64,000 bases of DNA. It comes from Gallalistipes aquisgranensis. Lineage in GTDB: Bacteria > Bacteroidota > Bacteroidia > Bacteroidales > Rikenellaceae. Below are positions 51,598 through 59,738 of the stretch, piece after piece. Position 1 is the stretch's first letter. Each line of letters opens with the position of its first letter. The position numbers and the translations under genes were made by a program. Location: the NCBI RefSeq assembly GCF_014982715.1, contig NZ_JADCJY010000001.1:1302001-1366000 (forward strand), read 5' to 3'. The notes under the pieces are model-generated. The model made no database searches. It was not told where the DNA came from and saw nothing but the letters and a program-made list of their open reading frames with translations.

Positions 51598-53430
51598 TCA
51601 GCGAAAGGGAACCACCTCCGGAGCCTCGGGCAGGTAGCGGTACTGTTCGGGGCGCCGCTGGTTGGAAATATTAAAATATTCGGCCTTCCGGAAGCCGCCT
51701 TTGCCCAATGCGACACCGAAACGTATCTGAATCGTGTTGAAAACCAGCCGTTCGTTTTTGATCCGTACACCCAACCCGATCGTATTGAAAAAATCATTGC
51801 GGAAAATGTTGGATTCGCGGCCCAACAGAGCAAAATCGGCAAAGCCGTAGAAAGCGATCTTGAAGCCGTAGGGCTGCCACGGGGTGAAAAGCACCGTTTC
51901 GGTGTTGAGCACGGCCCGGTTGAGACCCACGATTTTTTCGTCGAGGGCATTCGGCCCCCGGTCCTCCGTAAATTCGATCAGTTCGTCGCATCCGGTATCG
52001 CGGTTCCATCCCTGCGTATAACTCAGGTTGATGAACTGGCGGATGCGGCTGCGACCGCTCACCAGCAGGGGAGTGAAATAGCGCAGCTCGAAATCCACAC
52101 CGCTGCGATACCACATGCCGCTCGAGGGGCTGATATAGCTGCCGAGGGTGAAACCGCCCATCAGATAGCCCGCATTGAAAAAACCGCCTTTGGAGAAATG
52201 CATCCCCAGATACCAGTCGTGGGAAAACTCTCCCCAAATGTATCCGCCCGTCAGTTCCGCCTTGTAACCGGCGGCCAGATACTCCTTCAATCCAAAGCCG
52301 TAAACCATGGTGGCGGAATAGAACTTCTCCCTGTAAATACCGATCCCGGCCAGCACGCGCTGCGAATTGTGGAAAACGGGGTTGTAATCGGGACGCACTT
52401 CGGGACGGATATCATAGGTCCAGCGGCTGTACCGGCCGGTGAAATAGATGCTGTTGCGGAACGGACGGATATACCGGGAACGACCGCCCCACACGTCGAG
52501 GAAACGGCCTGCGGTACGCATCGTGGAGTCCTGGAACAGCATGTAGTAGGGTTCGGCCTTGTCCTGGTAGGAGATGCCCAGTTCGTAGTCGGTGGGAAGC
52601 AGGAATTTCTTTTTCACGGTGAAACCGAGGTCGGAATACTCGAACCGCCGGCCCACGATGAACTCCGCATCGAAAAAGGTGCCGAGTATATTAGGTATTC
52701 CATACTCGAAACGGTTGCCGCCGTATGTACCGTTTTTCCAGTCGAAATTGGTCCCGACACTCAGACGGTTTCCGTAACCGAGCAGGTTGGCGTCGTACAG
52801 TTCCACACCGGTGCGTCCGTTGATATTGAGGCTCAGGTCGGCACTGATCGTCCAGCTGTCGCGCGTCTGGACCACCAGATCGACCAGTGTGCTGTCCGAA
52901 GGATCGGGCACGGCCTCGATCCGCGCCTCGGCAATGTAACTGCGCGAACGGAGAAACTGCTGGTTCTTGGCCAATTCGTCCGGATCGAGCGGATCGCCCG
53001 GCTTGAAAAAAAGATCGCGCCGGATGGTCCGTTCCCGCGTCACCGCATGGATACGGTTGCCGAAACGTTCGAGTTTGTTTCCGTCGGGGTCGAAGACATT
53101 GCCCCGCTCGAGAATGATCCGGCCGATGCGTTTGCCGGCATAGGGTTCGAAACGCTTGCTCTCGTCCACCACCCGATCACGCCCGAGCGTATCGCGCCGT
53201 CCGCGGATGAAAATGGAGCGGTAGATCAGGCGGGGAACTGTCCGGCGGGTGGATTTCGATTCGAGACTGTCGTAAAAACGCGTGACCCGCTCCGAAGGAG
53301 GCGCCCCGATCGTATCGCCCGGTCCGGCGGCCGACAACGACGCATCACGCCCCGCAGCCACGCACAGGCGGGTCAGCAGAAAGAGCAACAGCATCGTTAT
53401 ATAGAGACGCAGCATCATCCGGTCGGTCAA
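51598..53430 (-). CDS. BamA/TamA-like outer-membrane barrel protein with POTRA domain
   Basis: 610 residues with a signal peptide (ends RLCVAAG). About residues 95-180 look like a POTRA-type domain ('RIGRIILERGNVFDPDGNKLERFG', 'RSRSYIAEARIEAVPDPSDSTLVDLVVQTRDSW'); the rest is a beta barrel with alternating aromatic strands ('FEYGIPNILGTFFDAEFIVGRRFEYSDLGFTV', 'TQGWNRDTGCDELIEFTEDRG') and a D15-like C-terminal part with family-typical 'FNTIGLGVRIKNERLVFNTIQIRFG'. It lacks the five POTRA of BamA. Its role is unknown. It is a single-gene unit with a promoter at 53438 and lies just downstream of the Rnf operon. Confidence 0.75.
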   Translation of the reverse strand: MTDRMMLRLYITMLLLFLLTRLCVAAGRDASLSAAGPGDTIGAPPSERVTRFYDSLESKSTRRTVPRLIYRSIFIRGRRDTLGRDRVVDESKRFEPYAGKRIGRIILERGNVFDPDGNKLERFGNRIHAVTRERTIRRDLFFKPGDPLDPDELAKNQQFLRSRSYIAEARIEAVPDPSDSTLVDLVVQTRDSWTISADLSLNINGRTGVELYDANLLGYGNRLSVGTNFDWKNGTYGGNRFEYGIPNILGTFFDAEFIVGRRFEYSDLGFTVKKKFLLPTDYELGISYQDKAEPYYMLFQDSTMRTAGRFLDVWGGRSRYIRPFRNSIYFTGRYSRWTYDIRPEVRPDYNPVFHNSQRVLAGIGIYREKFYSATMVYGFGLKEYLAAGYKAELTGGYIWGEFSHDWYLGMHFSKGGFFNAGYLMGGFTLGSYISPSSGMWYRSGVDFELRYFTPLLVSGRSRIRQFINLSYTQGWNRDTGCDELIEFTEDRGPNALDEKIVGLNRAVLNTETVLFTPWQPYGFKIAFYGFADFALLGRESNIFRNDFFNTIGLGVRIKNERLVFNTIQIRFGVALGKGGFRKAEYFNISNQRRPEQYRYLPEAPEVVPFR

Positions 53431-53437
53431 TCCTTAC

Positions 53438-53445
53438 CAAAGATA
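53438..53445 (-). promoter_or_regulatory. -7 element for the BamA/TamA-like gene
   Basis: On the minus strand TATCTTTG is an exact match to TAnnTTTG, 8 bases before the ATG at 53430. That is a short leader: transcription would begin almost at the start codon, so a later in-frame start (Met5 or Met6) may be the real one. Confidence 0.45.
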
Positions 53446-53473
53446 ACGCAAAATCCGCACAAAATAATACGAA

Positions 53474-53500
53474 AAGGGCGGCACTTTTCGTGTCGCCCCT
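53474..53500 (-). terminator. Terminator after rnfA
   Basis: A 9-bp stem with one mismatch (GGGCGGCAC at 53476-53484 against GTGTCGCCC at 53490-53498), followed on the minus strand by TTTTCGTATT. It closes the Rnf operon 24 bases after the rnfA stop. Confidence 0.6.
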
Positions 53501-53523
53501 CTTTCTTCCTATCTCAGAAAAGG

Positions 53524-54096
53524 TTATACCAATCCGGAAAATCCCATGAAAGCCATGGCCAGAATACCGGCTGTAATCAGTGCAATGGGCACTCCCTTCA
53601 TGGCCTTCGGCAGGTCTTCCAATGCCAGACGCTCGCGCAGGCCGGCGAAAAGCACCAGAGCCAGCGTGAAACCGAGTGCCGTGGAGACGGAGTAAACCAC
53701 CGACTCGAGCAGATTGAACTCCTTCTGCACGAGCAGGATGGCGATACCCAGCACGGCGCAGTTGGTGGTAATCAGCGGCAGGAAGATACCCAGCGCCTGG
53801 TAAAGCGCCGGACTCAGTTTCTTGAGGATGATCTCGACCATCTGCACCAGCGCGGCGATGACCAGGATGAAAACGATGGTCTGCATATATTCGATATGCA
53901 GGGGCACCAGCACGAAATATTGCAGCAGATAGGCCACGACGGCCGTGATGGCCATGACGAAAGTGACGGCGGCCCCCATGCCCAGCGAAGTCTCCACCTT
54001 GTTCGACACGCCCAGGAAGGGACAGATGCCGAGGAACTGCGAAAGGACGATGTTATTGACGAAGATCGCCCCGATAACGATCACGAAATATTCCAT
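53524..54096 (-). CDS. rnfA: Electron transport complex subunit RnfA (RsxA)
   Basis: 190 residues with six membrane segments. Motifs: 'IFVNNIVLSQFLGICPFLGVSNKVETSLGMGAAVTFVM' and 'TTNCAVLGIAIL', the antiparallel half-motif 'NC' and 'C' that bind the [2Fe-2S] cluster shared with RnfE. Last gene of the seven-gene rseC-rnfBCDGEA operon, 5 bases after rnfE. The complex couples ferredoxin oxidation to NAD+ reduction with Na+ or H+ translocation. Confidence 0.96.
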   Translation of the reverse strand: MEYFVIVIGAIFVNNIVLSQFLGICPFLGVSNKVETSLGMGAAVTFVMAITAVVAYLLQYFVLVPLHIEYMQTIVFILVIAALVQMVEIILKKLSPALYQALGIFLPLITTNCAVLGIAILLVQKEFNLLESVVYSVSTALGFTLALVLFAGLRERLALEDLPKAMKGVPIALITAGILAMAFMGFSGLV

Positions 54097-54101
54097 ACTC
54101 T

Positions 54102-54689
54102 TTACTTCAGTTTAGCAGTTAGTTTGTTGAAGATCACCAGCAGGTAGCCCAGCGCGAGGAAGGCTCCGGGAGCCAGCACGAAGAGCAGGATGCCGTCGCC
54201 GTCGATGAACTTGGCACCGAAGATCGACCCGCTGCCCAGCATTTCGCGTACGGCGCCCAGCAGGGTCAGCGAGCAGGTGAAGCCCAACCCGATGCCGATG
54301 CCGTCGAATGCGGAATCGAGCACGCCGTTCTTCGAGGCGAAAGCCTCGGCCCGGCCCAGGATGATACAGTTGACCACGATCAGCGGAATGAAGACGCCGA
54401 GAGTGGCGTAAAGCCCGGGCGTATAAGCCTGCATAACCAGCTGAACGACGGTCACGAACGAGGCGATGATGACGATGAAGGCCGGTATCCGCACCTTGCC
54501 CGGAATGACGTTCTTCACCAGCGAAATCACGATATTGGAGAGAGTGAGCACGAACATCGTGGCGACGCCCATACCCAGACCGTTGACGGCCGAAGTCGTG
54601 GTTCCCAGCGTGGGACACATGCCCAACAGCAGGACGAACGTGGGGTTCTCCTTGATAAGCCCCTTGGTAATCAGTTGCAGTTTACTCAT
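54102..54689 (-). CDS. rnfE: Electron transport complex subunit RnfE (RsxE)
   Basis: 195 residues from the ATG at 54689 (MSKLQLITKGLIKENPTFVLLLGMCPTLGTTTSAVNG). The mirror-image homologue of RnfA: 'LGMCPTLG' and 'VNCIILGRAEAFAS' carry the cluster Cys residues. Six membrane segments. It overlaps rnfG by 8 bases. Confidence 0.96.
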   Translation of the reverse strand: MSKLQLITKGLIKENPTFVLLLGMCPTLGTTTSAVNGLGMGVATMFVLTLSNIVISLVKNVIPGKVRIPAFIVIIASFVTVVQLVMQAYTPGLYATLGVFIPLIVVNCIILGRAEAFASKNGVLDSAFDGIGIGLGFTCSLTLLGAVREMLGSGSIFGAKFIDGDGILLFVLAPGAFLALGYLLVIFNKLTAKLK

Positions 54690-55338
54690 TTTCTCCTCCT
54701 TTCTGAGCATCGTCGCTCTCGTTTGCAGGGGCGGCAGCAGCGGAAGTCGCACCCGACACGCTGTTGACCTGACCGCCCGTAAGGGTCATCAGTGCATTAT
54801 ATCCGCGCAGTACGGCATCGGAGAAAGCGCGGGACGAGATCGTCGATGCCGTGATGGCATCCACGTCGCCGCCGTCCTTCTTCACCGCGAGTTTGAAATC
54901 GGCGGGGTTCTTCCCGCTGAATTGTACGGAAAAATTCGACTTTTTACTGTCGATCTTGTCGCCCAGCCCCGGGGTTTCAGAGTGCTTCAGCGTTTCGATC
55001 TTCACGATCTCGCCGTCGGGCTTGAAACCGACCATCAGCACGATCTCGCCGCCAAACCCTTTCGAGGTGCGGGTCTCCACAGCGTATCCCACGATCTGGT
55101 CGCCGCTTTTGGCCGTATAGATGATCACGGGCAGGCCCTCCTGCTCCATCTCCTGTCTCTCGGCGGAAGGATCGTTGTCGAAAGACGGCAGTACCTGCGC
55201 CAGAGCATTGGTGGTCTTGGCCGCCTCGGAAACCGCGATGGGCCCCTCGGTCACCTTATAGACGAATCCCACGGCCGTCGATGCCACCAGCGTGATGACG
55301 AACAGCGTAAGGACCATGTTTTTCAATGTACTTTCCAT
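54682..55338 (-). CDS. rnfG: Electron transport complex subunit RnfG
   Basis: 218 residues. One N-terminal membrane anchor ('NMVLTLFVITLVASTAVGFVY'), then the periplasmic FMN-binding domain. The flavin-attachment motif normally reads SGAT(T/S); here the equivalent region is 'VDAITASTISSRAFSDAV', retaining the attachment Thr but with changed flanks, and a second 'SVSGATSAAA' follows near the C-terminus. A short Ala/Glu-rich tail ends the protein. Covalent FMN on the Thr would be expected. Confidence 0.93.
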   Translation of the reverse strand: MESTLKNMVLTLFVITLVASTAVGFVYKVTEGPIAVSEAAKTTNALAQVLPSFDNDPSAERQEMEQEGLPVIIYTAKSGDQIVGYAVETRTSKGFGGEIVLMVGFKPDGEIVKIETLKHSETPGLGDKIDSKKSNFSVQFSGKNPADFKLAVKKDGGDVDAITASTISSRAFSDAVLRGYNALMTLTGGQVNSVSGATSAAAAPANESDDAQKGGENE

Positions 55339-55350
55339 CGTTTTTCCCTC

Positions 55351-56328
55351 CTATTTTTTCACGACACCGAAACGGCGGGGTTTCACATATTTATTGATCA
55401 GGGGCACCACGGCGTTCATGATGAGGATCGCAAAAGAGATGCCTTCGGGATAAGCCCCCCAGACACGGATCAGGATCGTGATGACACCGATACCGATACC
55501 GTAAATCGCCATGCCCTTGTGCGTCATGGGAGAAGTGACATAATCGGTAGCCATATAGACGGCACCCAGAATGGCGCCTCCGCTCAGCAACTGGAACAGG
55601 GGGCTCATGTAGTGCTCGGGGTCGATCCCCCAGAGGATGCCGCTGAAAACGGCCATCGTACCGAGGATGAAGACCGGTATGTGCCAAGTGATGACTTTCT
55701 GCCAGAGCAGGTAGACGAACCCGACCAGCAGGGCCAGCGCGGCGATCTCACCGAGCGATCCGGCCTTGAAGCCCATCAGCATGTCGGAATAGCTGACCGA
55801 AGGCATCAGTTCGCTCACGCTCTTTCCGCTCTTGAGCGCCTCCTTGACGAAAGCCAGCGGAGTGGCCCCCGACATGCCGTCCACACCCTCGGGCGTACCG
55901 AACGAAGTCATGGCCACGGGAAAGGAGATCAGCAGAAAGACACGACCCACGAGCGCCGGATTGAACGGATTGCGGCCCAGCCCGCCGAAACTCATCTTGC
56001 CGACACCCACGGCTACCAGCGCACCCAGCACGAGCATCCAGATCGGAAGCGTGGCGGGAACGTTGAATGCGAGCAGCACGCCGGTCACCACGGCCGAAAG
56101 GTCGCCCAGCGTATTTTTACCTTTGAGCAGGAAGCGCTGAATCAGAAATTCGAAGAGCATGCAGGCAGCCACCGATACGGCGGTCACCAGCAGCACCTGC
56201 CAGCCGTACACCACTACGGAGACGCCGAAAGCGGGAATCAGGGCGATCAGCACGTCGCGCATCAGATTCCTCGTAGAATCCTCTCCATGAACATGGGGAG
56301 AGGGCGATACAACTAATTTTTTCTCCAT
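55351..56328 (-). CDS. rnfD: Electron transport complex subunit RnfD
   Basis: 325 residues from the ATG at 56328 (MEKKLVVSPSPHVHGEDSTRNLMRDVLIALIPA); a longer open frame upstream is in the wrong register with rnfC and is rejected. NQR2/RnfD family with about eight to ten membrane segments; the covalent FMN motif is 'DGMSGATPL' (Thr in SGAT) near residue 155. It forms the membrane core with RnfA/E. It lies 12 bases before rnfG. Confidence 0.95.
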   Translation of the reverse strand: MEKKLVVSPSPHVHGEDSTRNLMRDVLIALIPAFGVSVVVYGWQVLLVTAVSVAACMLFEFLIQRFLLKGKNTLGDLSAVVTGVLLAFNVPATLPIWMLVLGALVAVGVGKMSFGGLGRNPFNPALVGRVFLLISFPVAMTSFGTPEGVDGMSGATPLAFVKEALKSGKSVSELMPSVSYSDMLMGFKAGSLGEIAALALLVGFVYLLWQKVITWHIPVFILGTMAVFSGILWGIDPEHYMSPLFQLLSGGAILGAVYMATDYVTSPMTHKGMAIYGIGIGVITILIRVWGAYPEGISFAILIMNAVVPLINKYVKPRRFGVVKK

Positions 56329-56357
56329 TATATCCTGTTTTTTTTCTCTTGTCAGCA

Positions 56358-58160
56358 CTATGCCTTGCGGGCACGGATCAGTTTCATCACCTCGGCCTTG
56401 CCCACCCGGATATTGTCGAGCAGCGGCAGGGCGGCCGGACAAGTATAGGAACAGCTTCCGCACTCGATGCAGTCGGTCACCCGGTTGGGCTCCATCTCCG
56501 CAAACATGCGCTTGCTGCCCAGCTTGTTCAGCAAGAAGGGTTCGAGCCCCATCGGACAAACGTCGACGCACTTGGCGCACTTGATACATACCTGAGCCTC
56601 CGCACGCAACGACTCGTCATCGGGCATCACCAGCACACCCGAAGAGCCTTTGGTGACAGGTGCGGCCAGATTCGACATGGCGCGCCCCATCATCGGGCCG
56701 CCGCCGATCACCTTGCCGGCATCGCCGGGCAGACCGCCGCAATGGTCAATGAGCGCCTGTACGGGCGTTCCCACACGCACCAACAGATTGGAAGGTTTCG
56801 CCAGCGTCTTGCCCGTAACGGTCACCACGCGCTCGACGAGCGGTTTGTTTTTCTGCACGGCTTCATACACGGCCAACGCCGTACCGACGTTCTGCACCAC
56901 GGCACCCACGTCGATGGGCAGGCCGCCCGAGGGCACCTGACGCCCCGTAACGGCGGCGATCAACTGCTTTTCGCCTCCCTGCGGATACTGCACCTTCAGG
57001 GGGACGACCGAAATACCCGGATAGGCGGCACAGAGCGCGGTCAGATGGGCGATGGCATCGGGCTTGTTGTTCTCGATACCGATATAGGCCGTATTCACGT
57101 TCAGCGCCTTGGCCAAAATGGAGACACCCACGAGCAACTCTTCGCCCCGCTCCAGCATCACACGGTGGTCGGCGGTCAGGTAAGGCTCGCACTCCACTCC
57201 GTTTATGATAAGGAACTCGGCCTTTTTACCCTGAGGCACCGAAAGTTTCACGTGCGTGGGGAAAGTGGCACCGCCCATACCCACGATACCGGCCTCCTTG
57301 ATTTTGGCGATAATCTCCTGCGGGGAGAGCGAACATTCCCGGACCAAACTGTCGGAAGTGTCGATCCCTTCGGCCCACTCGTCGCCCTCGCGCTTGATGG
57401 TAATCATCGGCTGGCGGATACCCTGCGTATTGACGGCCAGATCGACAGCCGTCACGGTACCCGACACGGGGGCGTGGATATTGGCCGAAACGAATCCGCC
57501 GGCCTCGGCGATCAGCTGACCGGCCAGCACCTTGTCGCCTTTGGCCACTTTCGCCACGGCCGGAGCGCCGATATGCTGCGAAAGAGGGACGACCACATCG
57601 TCGGGCAGCGGGAACTTCTCGATCGGACTGCCTGCGCTCAGTTTATTGGCCGCGGGATGAATGCCTCCCAGCGGAAAAGTCTTCCCACCGTGGGGATAAT
57701 GCTCCTTGTTTTCGAGACCGCATACGGATTTCTCCTTTTCACCCAGCGGTGCGAAACCCTCCCTCAGAGCAATCACGGCAACCGCCAGCAACACGAGCAG
57801 CGTCAGATAATAAAATACCGAGGGGCCCATATCCGCACTGAACATCGAAACGGCAGCGGCCAGAGCCGACAAGGCGGCCAGAATACCCGAAACGGCGAAC
57901 AGCCCGCGTCGGGTACGGACGCGGAATCCGGGACGCAGGGCGAGCAGAAGCAGCAGCGAAACGAGAACAGGGACCATACCGAAAATGAAAACATATCCCT
58001 CTGTCGAAATACCGACATCGAAAGCATCCGCCATTTCCACCGTCCGGTCGATCAACTCCGGTGCCGTCACGTCGCCGAGAACATCGCAACGCCAGAAGAC
58101 CACCTGCGACAGGACGATCAAAAGAATACAGATCAGTCTGTTATTTTGATAATTCCTCAT
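56358..58160 (-). CDS. rnfC: RnfC with an N-terminal membrane extension
   Basis: 600 residues from the ATG at 58160. Residues 1-135 contain about four membrane segments (about 8-24, 57-78, 87-107, 114-132), which canonical RnfC (about 440 residues) does not have. The RnfC body starts near 158 ('GGKTFPLGGIHPAANKLSAGSPIEKFPLPDDVVVPLSQHIGAP'). It contains the Rossmann-like NADH/FMN domain ('GMGGATFPTHVKLSV', 'LIINGVECEPYLTADHRVML'), a SLBB domain and two [4Fe-4S] motifs 'CIKCAKCVDVCP' and 'CIECGSCSYTCP'. No start codon between the parts favours a separate gene. It may be a real fusion or a missed gene boundary. Confidence 0.88.
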   Translation of the reverse strand: MRNYQNNRLICILLIVLSQVVFWRCDVLGDVTAPELIDRTVEMADAFDVGISTEGYVFIFGMVPVLVSLLLLLALRPGFRVRTRRGLFAVSGILAALSALAAAVSMFSADMGPSVFYYLTLLVLLAVAVIALREGFAPLGEKEKSVCGLENKEHYPHGGKTFPLGGIHPAANKLSAGSPIEKFPLPDDVVVPLSQHIGAPAVAKVAKGDKVLAGQLIAEAGGFVSANIHAPVSGTVTAVDLAVNTQGIRQPMITIKREGDEWAEGIDTSDSLVRECSLSPQEIIAKIKEAGIVGMGGATFPTHVKLSVPQGKKAEFLIINGVECEPYLTADHRVMLERGEELLVGVSILAKALNVNTAYIGIENNKPDAIAHLTALCAAYPGISVVPLKVQYPQGGEKQLIAAVTGRQVPSGGLPIDVGAVVQNVGTALAVYEAVQKNKPLVERVVTVTGKTLAKPSNLLVRVGTPVQALIDHCGGLPGDAGKVIGGGPMMGRAMSNLAAPVTKGSSGVLVMPDDESLRAEAQVCIKCAKCVDVCPMGLEPFLLNKLGSKRMFAEMEPNRVTDCIECGSCSYTCPAALPLLDNIRVGKAEVMKLIRARKA

Positions 58161-58170
58161 AAGAATTGTT

Positions 58171-59217
58171 TTATTTATTTTCGTTTGAATCGGTCGAAGG
58201 ATTTGCCTTCCCCGTTTCGGCAGCCGGAGCGGTTTCCGGGGCGGAACAGGAGACGGCCTCGAGTTTGGCGCCGAGCACTTCGGCGGCGGAATCGGCCTCA
58301 GCGGACTTCCGGACCGGAGCCTTTTCGGCCGGAGCGGCAGGTTTCCCGGCTGCCACAGCCTTCTGAGCATCGGCCTTGAGCGCCTCCTTTACCACACGGG
58401 CCGGAAAGTTGACCTCCACGATGGCTCCCGTAGGACATTCGGCGACGCATTTACGACACAGTTTGCACTTGTTGAAGTCGATATAGGCCACGTTGTTCTC
58501 CAGCGTGATGGCACCGAACGGACAGGTCTTCACGCACTTTCCGCAGCCGATGCAGGCCACCGTACAGTTGCGGCGGGCAACGGCCCCCTTGTCCTTGTTG
58601 ATGCAGGAGACATAGATACGGCGGTTCTTGATCCCCTTGCGGCGCAACTCGATGATCATCTTCGGGCAGGCTTTCACACAAGCGCCGCAGGCGGTACACT
58701 TCTCCTCGTCCACCTCGGGAAGCCCGGTCTCGGGATTGACGGAGATGGCACCGAAATTACAAACGGCCACGCAGTCGCCCAATCCGAGACAGCCGAACGT
58801 ACAGCCCGTCTCCCCTCCGTAAAGGGAGGCTGCCACGGCGCACGACTTGGCCCCGTCGAACACATTGGTGCGGGGGCGCTTGGCATAATTTCCGCCACAA
58901 CGCACGACAGCCACCTGCGGCTCCTTCTCCGCCACGGCTTTCCCCAGGAACTCGGCCACGGCGTGCATCGTGGAAGCACCGCCCACAGGGCAATAGAGGG
59001 ACGAAATATCATCCTGCTTCACCAGCGCATCGGCCATTCCCCGGCAGCCGGGAAACCCGCAGCCGCCGCAATTGGCTCCGGGCAGCATACTCTCCACGGT
59101 ATCGATCCGGGGATCTTCATAGACTTTGAACTTCTGGGCGACGACATACAGAATGACCGCCGCCAGAACTCCCAACGCACAAAGCGTCAAAATCGTAAAT
59201 CCCAATACTCCGCTCAT
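58171..59217 (-). CDS. rnfB: Electron transport complex subunit RnfB
   Basis: 348 residues. N-terminal membrane helix ('VLGFTILTLCALGVLAAVILYVVAQ'), the Fe-S domain 'PGANCGGCGFPGCRGMADAL', then three further cluster regions: 'CVAVCNFGA' with upstream Cys, 'CTACGACVKACPKMIIEL' and 'CIGCGKCVKTCPFGAITLENNVAYIDFNKCKLCRKCVAECPTGAI'. A C-terminal tail (about 285-348) is Ala/Glu/Lys-rich and of no known function. It accepts electrons from ferredoxin. It follows rseC by overlapping start and stop codons. Confidence 0.96.
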   Translation of the reverse strand: MSGVLGFTILTLCALGVLAAVILYVVAQKFKVYEDPRIDTVESMLPGANCGGCGFPGCRGMADALVKQDDISSLYCPVGGASTMHAVAEFLGKAVAEKEPQVAVVRCGGNYAKRPRTNVFDGAKSCAVAASLYGGETGCTFGCLGLGDCVAVCNFGAISVNPETGLPEVDEEKCTACGACVKACPKMIIELRRKGIKNRRIYVSCINKDKGAVARRNCTVACIGCGKCVKTCPFGAITLENNVAYIDFNKCKLCRKCVAECPTGAIVEVNFPARVVKEALKADAQKAVAAGKPAAPAEKAPVRKSAEADSAAEVLGAKLEAVSCSAPETAPAAETGKANPSTDSNENK

Positions 59218-59639
59218 TATGATTTTCTTATGTTAAAATTGATTTCGTGTTCGATCCGCCTGCGCACCAGCCACAGTACGACATAATAAAAGGCCAGCAC
59301 TCCCAGGGAGACCAATCCCGCAACGGCCTCGGACAGCCCCGTCTCCAGCAGGATCAGCAGGGAGGCCAGCAACAACAGGAAAGGCACCACATAGGCCAGA
59401 AAAACGGCACGCAACCCCATATTCCGGGTAACGGAAACGACGACCCGCTCTCCCGCCCGATAAGCCGGGGCATCGGGCGTAAGAATCGAGACCACTTTCT
59501 CTTCCGCTTCGCTCATGCCGCAAGCCCCTTTCACCTTGCACGTGGCGCACGCACTCTCGGAGAGAATCGACACATCGACCCTCTCTCCGCTGACATTCAG
59601 AACAATACCCTTGTGTTCCAGGTTTCCGTTCACGTGCAC
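59217..59639 (-). CDS. rseC: RseC/MucC family SoxR-reducing-system protein
   Basis: 140 residues. N-terminal domain with the four-Cys pattern 'ILSESACATCKVKGACGMSE', then two membrane segments (about 75-93 and 100-118). First gene of the Rnf operon, overlapping rnfB by one base. RseC-type proteins are linked to the Rsx/Rnf complex. Confidence 0.92.
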   Translation of the reverse strand: MHVNGNLEHKGIVLNVSGERVDVSILSESACATCKVKGACGMSEAEEKVVSILTPDAPAYRAGERVVVSVTRNMGLRAVFLAYVVPFLLLLASLLILLETGLSEAVAGLVSLGVLAFYYVVLWLVRRRIEHEINFNIRKS

Positions 59640-59738
59640 GAGATTTTAGGCGAACAAATGTAAAAAATATTTTTCATTTCCCGGACACTTTAATCTGTTA
59701 GTTTTCTAACGGCAGAAAAGCCCGGCGCCGAAAAAGCC

